From: Pseudorhodoferax sp965279475
GTDB taxonomy: Bacteria > Pseudomonadota > Gammaproteobacteria > Burkholderiales > Burkholderiaceae_C
Length of the DNA: 64,000 bases
Direction: 5' to 3'
Assembly: GCA_965279475.1 (NCBI GenBank)
Contig: CBDIIA010000003.1
Coordinates: 3,844,001 to 3,908,000 of the forward strand
The notes under the pieces were generated by a model, which was given only the letters and a program-made list of their open reading frames with translations, was not told where the DNA came from and ran no database searches. Positions 33,979 through 42,150 of the stretch are shown here, piece after piece (position 1 is the stretch's first letter; each line of letters begins with the position of its first letter). The translations under genes were made by a program, and so were the position numbers.

Positions 33979-34524
33979 ATGCCGCACCCCCATCACGAGA
34001 TCGACGTCTGGTCCGTTGAAGGCCGCTTCGAGCAGTTGATCTACAGCCCGAAGGGTGACATCGAAGGTGTGCTGATCCGTACCGATGGCGTGCCCACGCA
34101 GTTCGTGACCGATCCGCATGACCCGGCCGCGGTCGATCAGCTGGCTTGCCTGCGGGCCGGTCAGCAACTGGTCATCGAAGGCATCGCCGCCGAACCCTCG
34201 GCCAAGGGCGAACCAGCGCACTTCGTCTACGCATTCGAGCGCCTTGCGTCGGTCGACGGCCACGCGCCAGAGGCACCGCCCCGCCATGCCGAGACCGCCG
34301 GCACGGTGGTGCGTTTCAACTACGCGAAGCATGGCGCTGCCAATGGAGTCGTTCTGCACAACGGGGACTTCGTCCACACGAAGCCTGATGGATTCGACAG
34401 GCTCGCACTCAAGATCGGCGACAAGGTGACAGCCGAAGGCGACGCACGTTCACTCGCTGACGGCCGCGGCCGCGTGATTGAGGCACGCCGCGTCAACGGC
34501 AAGCCGGTGGCGCCGACGCACTGA
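33979..34524 (+). CDS. Cytoplasmic protein with the same OB-like repeats
   Basis: 181 residues without signal peptide. Two segments echo the exported neighbour: GRFEQLIYSPKGDIEGVLIRTDG and GTVVRFNYAKHGAANGVVLHNGDFVHTKPDGFDRLALKIGDKVTAEG. Thus the two genes encode paralogous repeat folds, one outside and one inside the membrane. The N-terminus PHPHHEID is His-rich and might bind metal. AAAGGAAA precedes the ATG. Function unknown; co-transcription with 33152 is likely (35 bases apart). Confidence 0.7.
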   Translation: MPHPHHEIDVWSVEGRFEQLIYSPKGDIEGVLIRTDGVPTQFVTDPHDPAAVDQLACLRAGQQLVIEGIAAEPSAKGEPAHFVYAFERLASVDGHAPEAPPRHAETAGTVVRFNYAKHGAANGVVLHNGDFVHTKPDGFDRLALKIGDKVTAEGDARSLADGRGRVIEARRVNGKPVAPTH

Positions 34525-34534
34525 GACGCACGCG

Positions 34535-35794
34535 ATGCGCGGCCGATCGGTCTCCTTGCTGGCGTTGACGTGGTTGTCGTTCTTCATGGCAGACGTGCGC
34601 GACGGGCTGGGCCCGTTCCTGGCCACCTACCTGCAGGAGAACCATGTTCAGCAGCAACTGATCGGCTACACCATGACCGCGGGCGGCCTGGCTGCCGTGG
34701 CCATGACGCCGCTTGCCGGCGTCATGGCCGATCGCTTCCAGGCCAAGCGCGCGATGACGGTCCTCTCGGGACTCGCCGTGATGGGGGCCAGCGCACTGGC
34801 CTTCACCACCTTGTCCGGTCCGCTGCTGATCGCGTCCCAATTGGTGACCGGTATCGCCGGCGCGGTGCTGGCGGCAGCCATGGCTGCGCTCACGCTTGGG
34901 CTGGCGCGCGCCAAAGGGTTCAGGCACCAGACCGGCCGCAACGAAGCTTTCAGCCATGCCGGCAACATGATCTCGGCCATCGGAGCCGGGTTGGTCGCGC
35001 ATCTGTTCGGCGCGCCGTGGATGCTGGTGGTGATGGGCGCCATGACCATCGGCGCGCTGCTGTCGGTCTGGACCATCCGGGCAGACGATATCGATCACGT
35101 GGCCGCTCGGGGTGCCGAGCTTGAGGAACCAGAGAATGCCCCGGCCGCAGCCGCAGTCGACAGAGGCACGCCGGTCCAAGTGTTGTTCGCCAACCGGCCG
35201 CTGCTGCTTTTCGGGCTGGCCTGCGCGTTCTTCCACCTGGGCAACGCCGCGATGCTGCCGCTGCTCAACCAGCGCCTGGCGGCGACCGTCGCCGATTCGG
35301 CGCCATTGCTGTGGACAGGCATTGCCATCGTCGTGGCGCAGCTCACGATGATCCCGGTCGCGCTCTGGGTGGCGCGCAGCCGGCACCTGGACGCCGCCTG
35401 GTTCGTCTACGCGGCCATTCTGGTCCTGCCCGTCAGGGGCGCCCTCGCCTATGCGTTCGCAAGCGAATGGAGCAACATCCCGGTGCAGGTGCTCGATGGC
35501 CTGGCCGCTGGTGCGCTCGGCGTTGCGACGCCGCTGCTGGTGCAGCGCTACACGCGTGGCAGCGGACGCTTCAACACCGGGCTGGGCTTCGTGATGACCC
35601 TGCAGGGCATTGGTGCCGCATTCAGCCCAGGGGTTGCAAACGCAGTCGTGGGCGAGAGCGGGAATTTCGGCCTCGCGTTCGCTGTGCTCACGGCTGCAGC
35701 CCTCCTGGCGCTACCGATATTTCACGCGGCGCAGCGAGACGCAGATGGGAACGCGTCTTCTCGCAATGGGATGTCAGCGACCCCACTGCGATAG
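34535..35794 (+). CDS. MFS transporter
   Basis: 419 residues with about twelve helices. RDGLGPFLATYLQENH, the loop 2-3 motif GVMADRFQAKRAM and the central hydrophilic loop (~190-215) are typical of the major facilitator superfamily; it is closest in feel to drug/proton antiporters. Start at 34535 chosen by the N-terminal helix (LLALTWLSFFMADV); it begins 10 bases after the preceding stop, so it closes the sigma-54-controlled gene set. Substrate unknown. Confidence 0.85.
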   Translation: MRGRSVSLLALTWLSFFMADVRDGLGPFLATYLQENHVQQQLIGYTMTAGGLAAVAMTPLAGVMADRFQAKRAMTVLSGLAVMGASALAFTTLSGPLLIASQLVTGIAGAVLAAAMAALTLGLARAKGFRHQTGRNEAFSHAGNMISAIGAGLVAHLFGAPWMLVVMGAMTIGALLSVWTIRADDIDHVAARGAELEEPENAPAAAAVDRGTPVQVLFANRPLLLFGLACAFFHLGNAAMLPLLNQRLAATVADSAPLLWTGIAIVVAQLTMIPVALWVARSRHLDAAWFVYAAILVLPVRGALAYAFASEWSNIPVQVLDGLAAGALGVATPLLVQRYTRGSGRFNTGLGFVMTLQGIGAAFSPGVANAVVGESGNFGLAFAVLTAAALLALPIFHAAQRDADGNASSRNGMSATPLR

Positions 35795-36074
35795 GTGGAT
35801 CCATATTCCGCAAGTACATCGAGATGCGTTCGCCCGCGCTGCCCAGGGTGGCCCGCATGCAGAGAGCCCAATCTACGAGTTTTCGACCAAGAATCGACCA
35901 CGTGCGCATTCATGATCGAGTAAAAGCGGTTTCGAACTCCCCTTACGCCGACAGTCGCTTGCGACCTTTTATGCCCTTGGCACCCTACGCCCGTGGATCG
36001 GCGACGGGCCCGATGCGCAGGGCGGAGCACAGGCCGGGAAATCTTTGATCGTCCAATGTTATTTACATTGTATG
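35795..36074. other. Intergenic region before bchI
   Basis: About 280 bases with no convincing gene, terminator or repeat. The last ~30 bases become AT-rich and lead into the bchI promoter. Confidence 0.5.
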
Positions 36075-36092
36075 TGTCACTTTTTTGTGACA
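36075..36092. promoter_or_regulatory. PpsR/CrtJ-type site before bchI
   Basis: TGTCAC-TTTTTT-GTGACA, a perfectly symmetrical TGT-N12-ACA motif 13 bases before bchI. It overlaps a possible promoter TTGTAT-N17-CATACT (36068-36096), so binding would repress bchI under aerobic conditions, as known for PpsR in purple bacteria. Confidence 0.75.
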
Positions 36093-36105
36093 TACTGATT
36101 TTCAA

Positions 36106-37137
36106 ATGGCACTGGCCTTTCCCTTCTCCGCAATCGTCGGTCAAGACGAGATGAAGCGTGCGATCCTGGTCGTCGCGATCGACCCGGGCATTGGGGGCGT
36201 GCTGGTCCTGGGAGACAGGGGAACGGGCAAATCGACTGCTGTTCGAGCGCTGGCAGCACTGCTGCCCAAGATGCGCGCAGTGCCGGGGTGCCGTTACGCG
36301 TGTGATCCGTCTGGCACAAGCGGCCTGTGCGAAGAGTGCGCCGCTGCGCGGGTTGGAAGCAAGGCAACGGCCAAGAGCCATCTGGTGCCAGTACCTGTGG
36401 TCGACCTGCCATTGGGTGCCACTGAGGACCGCGTGGTCGGTGCGCTGGATCTCGAACGCGCGCTGACGCAAGGCATCAAGGCTTTCGAGCCCGGGCTGCT
36501 GGCGCGTGCGAACCGGGGCTTCCTGTATGTCGACGAAGTCAATCTACTCGAAGACCATCTGGTGGACCTGCTCATCGACGTTGCCGCCTCGGGCGAGAAC
36601 GTGGTGGAACGTGAGGGCCTGAGCGTGCGCCACCCAGCACGCTTCGTGCTGGTCGGCAGCGGCAACCCCGAAGAAGGCGAACTGCGGCCGCAACTGCTGG
36701 ATCGTTTCGGCCTGTCGGTCGAGGTCAAAACGCCATGCGAGCTCGCTACCCGGGTGGAAGTCGTTCGCAGGCGCGATGCGTTCGAGCGCGATCCGTTGGC
36801 CTTTGTCCAGCATTGGCATGACGAAGACCAGCGCCTGCGCGAGAGCATCGTCATCGCACGCAAGCGACTCAAGGACGTGGCCATTTCCGAACTTGCGCGC
36901 GAGCGCGCTGCGCAGTTGTGCATGGCATTGGGAACGGATGGCTTGCGGGGCGACCTGACCTTGATGCGCTCGGCGCGCGCCCTTGCGGCGCTGCAGGGCG
37001 ACGCCGAGGTCAGCGACGCGCATCTGCGGCAGATGGCGGCACCAGCGCTGCGTCATCGCTTGCGACGCGATCCACTCGACGACTCCGGATCCAGCACACG
37101 CGTTGACCGAGCGGTCTGCGAACTCATGGGTGACTGA
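36106..37137 (+). CDS. bchI: Magnesium chelatase ATPase subunit I
   Basis: 343 residues, normal for BchI. AAA+ module: Walker A GDRGTGKS (residues 36-43), the insert PGCRYACDPSG...CEECAA, Walker B FLYVDEVNLLEDH, sensor region VLVGSGNPEEGELRPQLLDRFGL. With BchD and BchH it inserts Mg2+ into protoporphyrin IX, the first committed bacteriochlorophyll step. No Shine-Dalgarno is visible and the putative -10 is close to the ATG. First gene of bchI-bchD-bchO; a PpsR-type site lies just upstream. Confidence 0.96.
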   Translation: MALAFPFSAIVGQDEMKRAILVVAIDPGIGGVLVLGDRGTGKSTAVRALAALLPKMRAVPGCRYACDPSGTSGLCEECAAARVGSKATAKSHLVPVPVVDLPLGATEDRVVGALDLERALTQGIKAFEPGLLARANRGFLYVDEVNLLEDHLVDLLIDVAASGENVVEREGLSVRHPARFVLVGSGNPEEGELRPQLLDRFGLSVEVKTPCELATRVEVVRRRDAFERDPLAFVQHWHDEDQRLRESIVIARKRLKDVAISELARERAAQLCMALGTDGLRGDLTLMRSARALAALQGDAEVSDAHLRQMAAPALRHRLRRDPLDDSGSSTRVDRAVCELMGD

Positions 37138-37151
37138 ACCATGGGGCTGCC

Positions 37152-38954
37152 ATGACACCGGACGCTGCGCTGGTGGCGGCGCTGTTCGCCGTCGACCCGG
37201 TGGCCAGCGGTGGCGTGGTTGTCCGCGCGAGCGCAAGTGAGCAACGCGACACGTGGATGCGCTTCCTGAAAGGCTTGCTGCCAGAGGGAGCCCCTTCACG
37301 CCGCATTCCCGTCAACGTGACCGATGCCGCGCTGCTCGGAGGGCTGGACCTTGGCGCTACGCTGCAGGCGGGCAGGCCCATCGCGCAAGCCGGGGTCCTG
37401 GCACATGCCGATGGTGGCCTCGCGGTACTGTTGATGGCTGAGCGCGTGACCCCGTCGACCGCAGCGCGCGTAGCCGCGGTGCTGGACACAGCGGAGGTCG
37501 TGATCGAACGAGACGGACTCTGCCTGCGCAATCCCGCGCGGTTTGGCGTTGTCGCGCTGGATGAAGGCGCGAGCGATGACGAGCACGTACCGGACTCGCT
37601 ACTGGATCGTCTCGCCTTTCACCTGACACTCGAGCACGGGTCCGCGCCTGAGGAAACCGTGTTCTGGCAGCGCGCCGAAATCGAGCGCGCCAGGTCGCGG
37701 CTCGCGCACGTGGCGATCGATGACGACTCGGTGCAGGTGTTGTGCGCGACGGCGCAGGCGCTGGGCGTCGAGTCGTTGCGCGCGCCACTTCTGGCCGTTC
37801 GCGTTGCGCGCGCTGCTGCCGCGCTGGCCGGCGCGCTGCAGGTCGGAAGCGACGAAGTCACCCTCGCCGCGCGCCTGGTACTGGCGCCGCGAGCGACAAG
37901 GCTTCCACTCTCTCCCGGCCACGATGAAGAAGATGTCACGGCGCCGCCGACGGACCAAGAGGTGGCGCAATCCTCCGATGCATCGCGCGCCGCGCCGCCT
38001 GACGATGGTCGTATCGACAGCGACACGCAGGGCATCGAGCCGGAGAAGTCCGGACCCATGCCGGAGACCGTGCTGGACGCAGCGCTTGCGGCCATACCCC
38101 CAGGTCTGCTGGCGTCGCTGAAGCCTGGCCAGCCCGCTGCGGCGCGTGCGAAAGAAGCGGGCCGATCGGGTGCCCCACGGCGCAGCGAGAACCGTGGCAG
38201 GCCGATCGGCGCGCGCCGTGGCGTGCCACGCGCAGGAGCCAGGCTCAACGTGATCGAAACACTGCGGGCCGCCGTACCCTGGCAGACGTTGCGCAGTCGC
38301 GAGGCCGCGCCTGCCATGGCGCAGCGGCGCATCCAGATACGGCGCGAGGATTTCCACGTGACCCGCTACCGCCAGCTGGGCCGGACCACCACCGTGTTCG
38401 TGGTGGACGCCTCGGGCTCCTCGGCCCTGAACCGTCTTGCCGAAGCCAAGGGCGCGGTGGAGCTGCTGCTGGCCGACTGCTACGTGCGCCGCGACAGTGT
38501 CTGCGTGCTGGCGTTTCGCGGCTCGGGGGCGGAGCTGCTGCTGCCCCCCACGCGTTCGCTGTCCCGTGCCAAACGCAGCCTGGCCGCACTGCCGGGTGGC
38601 GGCAGCACCCCGCTGGCCTGCGGCCTCGATGCCGCCCATGATCTGGCGGACTCGGTACGCCGCCGTGGCGAAACCCCCATCGTCGTACTGTTGACGGATG
38701 GCCGAGCCAACATCGCACGCGATGGTTCGCCGGGACGCGCTCGCGCGCTGGCCGATGCCTGCGCATCGGCACGAAGATTCCGCGCGAATGCGATCGCGGC
38801 ATTGTGGATCGACACCTCACCGCAGACGCAAGCCCATGCCACGGCACTGGCGCGCGAAATGGGCGCGACCTATCTGCCGCTGCCCTATGCGGGTGCGCAA
38901 GCCGTATCCCTCGCGGTTCGCGCGGCGAGCATCGCCAACGCGATCCCTCGCTGA
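37152..38954 (+). CDS. bchD: Magnesium chelatase subunit D
   Basis: 600 residues. The N-terminal ~240 residues are an AAA+-like domain without an intact Walker A, as in other BchD proteins. An acidic and proline-rich linker (~256-330; EDVTAPPTDQEVAQ, EPEKSGPMPE) leads to the C-terminal integrin-I domain with its MIDAS motif VDASGSSA at ~417-424, and VLLTDGRANIA. It bridges the BchI ring and BchH. Starts 14 bases after bchI. Confidence 0.95.
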   Translation: MTPDAALVAALFAVDPVASGGVVVRASASEQRDTWMRFLKGLLPEGAPSRRIPVNVTDAALLGGLDLGATLQAGRPIAQAGVLAHADGGLAVLLMAERVTPSTAARVAAVLDTAEVVIERDGLCLRNPARFGVVALDEGASDDEHVPDSLLDRLAFHLTLEHGSAPEETVFWQRAEIERARSRLAHVAIDDDSVQVLCATAQALGVESLRAPLLAVRVARAAAALAGALQVGSDEVTLAARLVLAPRATRLPLSPGHDEEDVTAPPTDQEVAQSSDASRAAPPDDGRIDSDTQGIEPEKSGPMPETVLDAALAAIPPGLLASLKPGQPAAARAKEAGRSGAPRRSENRGRPIGARRGVPRAGARLNVIETLRAAVPWQTLRSREAAPAMAQRRIQIRREDFHVTRYRQLGRTTTVFVVDASGSSALNRLAEAKGAVELLLADCYVRRDSVCVLAFRGSGAELLLPPTRSLSRAKRSLAALPGGGSTPLACGLDAAHDLADSVRRRGETPIVVLLTDGRANIARDGSPGRARALADACASARRFRANAIAALWIDTSPQTQAHATALAREMGATYLPLPYAGAQAVSLAVRAASIANAIPR

Positions 38955-38995
38955 TCGAGCGATCGATGACGCTGGCTTCCATTCGCAGCGCATAG

Positions 38996-39916
38996 ATGTC
39001 GTCCGTGCGCCTGCAATGGGAGCGTGACGGGCTCGACTGGCCGCACCGCGAAGCCAGCCGGTTTGTAGACGCAGGCGGGCTGTGCTGGCACGTGCAGCTG
39101 TTCGATGCTGCAAGCCAGGCGCAACCCGCACCCGTCGCGCTGCTGCTGCACGGCACCGGGGCATCCACCCACTCCTGGCGCGGCCTGGCCCCCCTGCTGG
39201 CGCGTCGGTACATGGTCGTCGCCCTCGACCTGCCCGGCCACGGCTTCACGTCCATGCCCTCTGGCGGCGCCAACCCGTCACAACTGACACTGCCCGGCAT
39301 GGCACAGGCGATCCACGCCCTGCTCTACCGGCTGCGTGTGGTGCCTTCGGTCATCGTGGGCCATTCCGCCGGGGCGGCCGTTGCCGTGCGCATGTGCCTG
39401 GATGGCGCTGCCAAGCCTGGCGCGATCGTCAGCGTCAACGGCGCCTTGCTGCCGCTTGGCGGGCTGGCTGGGCAGGTGTTCTCGCCGGTGGCCAGACTCA
39501 TGGCTGCCACCCCGCTGGTGCCGCGGATATTCTCTAGGCACGCACACGATCCGGCGGTGCTCCAGCGCCTGATCGACGCCACCGGCTCGGCTCTTGATCC
39601 CGAGGGAGTCGCCCTGTACGGCCGACTGATCCGCAATGCCGGACATGCGGCAGCCGCGCTCGCCATGATGGCCAACTGGGATCTGCCAAGCCTGTCGCGT
39701 GACCTGCGGTACCTCGATGTGCCGCTGCACCTTCTGGTGGGTGCCAACGACCGGACGATTCCACCCGCACAGGCCTGTCGCGTGCAGCAGATGCTGCCGC
39801 CGCAGGCACGCGCACGCCTGACCACGCTGCCAGGCCTGGGGCACCTCGCGCATGAGGAGCGCCCGGACCTGGTGGCCGCCGCGGTCGTGGCGGCAATGCC
39901 TGCTGCCGTCTCTTAA
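38996..39916 (+). CDS. bchO: Alpha/beta hydrolase BchO
   Basis: 306 residues. Alpha/beta hydrolase fold with the oxyanion segment LLHGTGAST (from ~residue 51), nucleophile elbow VGHSAGAA (~120-127), acid in VGANDRTIP and His in GLGHLAHEE. BchO proteins are found with bchID in photosynthesis clusters and are proposed to assist Mg-chelation; the precise reaction is not established. The stop TAA at 39914-39916 shares bases with the stop of ccmI on the other strand. Confidence 0.9.
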   Translation: MSSVRLQWERDGLDWPHREASRFVDAGGLCWHVQLFDAASQAQPAPVALLLHGTGASTHSWRGLAPLLARRYMVVALDLPGHGFTSMPSGGANPSQLTLPGMAQAIHALLYRLRVVPSVIVGHSAGAAVAVRMCLDGAAKPGAIVSVNGALLPLGGLAGQVFSPVARLMAATPLVPRIFSRHAHDPAVLQRLIDATGSALDPEGVALYGRLIRNAGHAAAALAMMANWDLPSLSRDLRYLDVPLHLLVGANDRTIPPAQACRVQQMLPPQARARLTTLPGLGHLAHEERPDLVAAAVVAAMPAAVS

Positions 39917-41157
39917 GGCTGCACGGTGTCGATGGTCAGTGCGACCGGCGCTGCGCCGGTCTGCACAGGGCCGGTTTCGCCCACCAGGTCACCGCTCTGC
40001 GCCATGGCGTTTCCCGAACGGGACACGCGTGCTGCCACCACGACGTGGCGGAACCTGGACAGCCGCAACTCCGGTGACATGGCAGCACTGTCGTCCAGCG
40101 TGAACGTGATCGGCAGCTCGCTCACCTTGCGTCGCAGGACGGCCAGCGGCATGCGCGGCCCATGGGTCGCGCGGGCAACGATGAATACCGCGTCATCCGG
40201 AGCCACCTTGCCTTGCAATGCAGCTCCAAGGCGCACGACGCCGCTGACGCCCGCCGGGATGGGCGTCGTCGTCTCCCTTGGCACGGTCGAGGTGGCGGCC
40301 CTGGCTTCCTCCAGGCTGCGCGTCAAGCCGAGTGCAAACTCGCTGCCGACGGGTGCCATGCGCAGCGCCCGTGTCCAGTAGTCGGCCGCTGCCGCGAACT
40401 CACCCTTTTCGAACGCGGCACTGCCAGCCAGCGCAAGCGCCTTCAGATTGGCAGGGTCCAGTTCCAGCGCACGCGCGATCAGGCGAGCCGGCTCACCTTC
40501 AGCGCTTCGGTTCTGCAGCATCGCCAGCACATCGGCACGGTCTGCCAGCAACTGTGCGTTGCCCGGGGCAAGCGCGATGGCGCGCGCGTAGGCGCGATCG
40601 GCTTCGGAGAAGCGCTGCAAGGCGGCGTAGGAGCGTGCCAGCATCTCCCACGCTGCGGCATCCTGCGGCGCGGAGGCAGGCAGGTCTTCCAGGCGCCGGG
40701 CCAGCCGCGCAACCATCGCCTCGACCTGCTCGGGCGTGACGCCTTCCATCGGTTGCGCGCCGGTGTCGGGCACCGATGCCTGCGCGGACGAAAGGGCGCC
40801 TGGGTTGCCGAGCGCGACATACATGCTGATTGCCACGACGGGCACACCGATTCCGACGAGCCAGGCCCCGCGGTGCGGGCGCAGTGGCGACGGTGCCGGA
40901 ACGTTGGCGTGATCACTCTCCAGCACCCGTCCTGCGATCTCGCCCCGCTCGCGCAGATACTGCTGCTGGTCGACGATGCCGGCCGCGAGTTCCGCATCGA
41001 GTTGCACCATCTGTTCCCGCAGGATCCTGAGGTTGGCGCCTCCCGCACGCGCCGCATCCCCCGCGACCGCGACGACGCCTGGCTTCAAGAGCGCGGGCAG
41101 CAGTTGCACCAGGGCCAAAGCCAACAGCACTGCAGCAGCCAGCCAGAACCCGCTCAT
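39913..41157 (-). CDS. ccmI: Cytochrome c maturation protein CcmI (CycH)
   Basis: 414 residues. Two N-terminal membrane helices (FWLAAAVLLALALVQLLPALL and WLVGIGVPVVAISMYVALG) flank a short cytoplasmic loop with a leucine-rich segment (LRILREQMVQLDAELAAG); a periplasmic TPR domain follows (WEMLARSYAALQRFSEADRAYARAIALAP). CcmI binds the C-terminus of apocytochrome c and hands it to CcmFH. Start at 41157 overlaps the ccmH stop as ATGA. Last gene of the ccm operon. Confidence 0.92.
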   Translation of the reverse strand: MSGFWLAAAVLLALALVQLLPALLKPGVVAVAGDAARAGGANLRILREQMVQLDAELAAGIVDQQQYLRERGEIAGRVLESDHANVPAPSPLRPHRGAWLVGIGVPVVAISMYVALGNPGALSSAQASVPDTGAQPMEGVTPEQVEAMVARLARRLEDLPASAPQDAAAWEMLARSYAALQRFSEADRAYARAIALAPGNAQLLADRADVLAMLQNRSAEGEPARLIARALELDPANLKALALAGSAAFEKGEFAAAADYWTRALRMAPVGSEFALGLTRSLEEARAATSTVPRETTTPIPAGVSGVVRLGAALQGKVAPDDAVFIVARATHGPRMPLAVLRRKVSELPITFTLDDSAAMSPELRLSRFRHVVVAARVSRSGNAMAQSGDLVGETGPVQTGAAPVALTIDTVQP

Positions 41158-41633
41158 CGCTTGCCAGCCCCTGCTTCCAGCAACTGAAGGGCGCGTTGCG
41201 CATCGGCCTCGCTCATTGCGATCGGCGCTTCGCCGCGCCAGCGGCCGCGTATGCCACGCACCAGGCCCGCCATCGCCAGCACGAGCAGCACGAACGGGCC
41301 GATCCATAGCAGTACCGTCGTGGCCTTGAGCGGCGGCCTGAAGAGCACGAAGTCTCCATAACGCTGCACCATGAAGTCCCGGATCTGCTGCGGCGATTGC
41401 CCCTGGCCCAGCTTGCTGCGGATCTGCCGGCGCAGGTCCACGGCCAGGTCGGCATGCGATGCGGCAACCGTTTCGTTCTGGCAGACCAGGCACCGCAACT
41501 CTTCTGCAATGGCCATCACGCGCGCCTCCAGGGCCGGATCGTCGGCCAGCGGAACGGCTTCGCGCGCATGCGCCACCAGGGTGGCGACGCACAGCATCAG
41601 CAGCAACAGCGCAGAACGAAGACCCTCAGGCAT
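41154..41633 (-). CDS. ccmH: Cytochrome c maturation protein CcmH
   Basis: 159 residues: signal peptide (SALLLLMLCVATLVAHA), the redox motif LRCLVCQN and a C-terminal membrane helix (TTVLLWIGPFVLLVLAMAGL). It holds apocytochrome thiols reduced for heme ligation. Overlaps ccmG by 8 bases and ccmI by 4. Confidence 0.95.
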   Translation of the reverse strand: MPEGLRSALLLLMLCVATLVAHAREAVPLADDPALEARVMAIAEELRCLVCQNETVAASHADLAVDLRRQIRSKLGQGQSPQQIRDFMVQRYGDFVLFRPPLKATTVLLWIGPFVLLVLAMAGLVRGIRGRWRGEAPIAMSEADAQRALQLLEAGAGKR

Positions 41634-42150
41634 TGAGCTTCCCGATCAGTGGAAGGATCGTGTCGCGCAGTACCTCCGGCGTCAGCGGGCCGGTGTGCTT
41701 CAGGCGGATCACGCCGTCGCGGTCGATCACGAAGGTCTCGGGCACTCCGTAGACGCCGAAGTCGATGCCTACCAGGCCTTCCACATCCGACAGCGATTGC
41801 AGATAGGGATTGCCGAAGCTGCCCAGCCAGCGCAGCGCGTCTTCTCGCTTGTCCTTGTAGTTGAGCCCGTAGAGCGGCACGGCATTGCGCTGCGCAAACG
41901 CCACCAGGTTCGGATGTTCGACGCGGCAGGCCACGCACCATGAAGCCCACACATTCAGCATCCAGACCTTGCCGCGCAGATCCTGCGTCGACACCTTCTG
42001 CTCCGGTCGCGACAACGTCGGCAAACTGAATGCGGGCGCCGGCTTGTCGATCAATGGCGACGGCACGTCGCGCGGGTTCGATCCGAGGCCAAGCGCCAGC
42101 ACGACCAGCATGATGGCAAACACCGCCAACGGCACGATGTAGCGTTTCAT
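41626..42150 (-). CDS. ccmG: Thiol:disulfide interchange protein CcmG/DsbE
   Basis: 174 residues: N-terminal anchor (IVPLAVFAIMLVVLALGLG), thioredoxin fold with active site WASWCVACRVEHP and the cis-Pro region YGVPETFVIDRDG. It reduces the CxxCH thiols of apocytochrome c in the periplasm. The start at 42150 overlaps the ccmF stop (ATGA); the open frame runs far upstream antisense-free inside ccmF but that part is only a shadow frame. Confidence 0.94.
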   Translation of the reverse strand: MKRYIVPLAVFAIMLVVLALGLGSNPRDVPSPLIDKPAPAFSLPTLSRPEQKVSTQDLRGKVWMLNVWASWCVACRVEHPNLVAFAQRNAVPLYGLNYKDKREDALRWLGSFGNPYLQSLSDVEGLVGIDFGVYGVPETFVIDRDGVIRLKHTGPLTPEVLRDTILPLIGKLNA

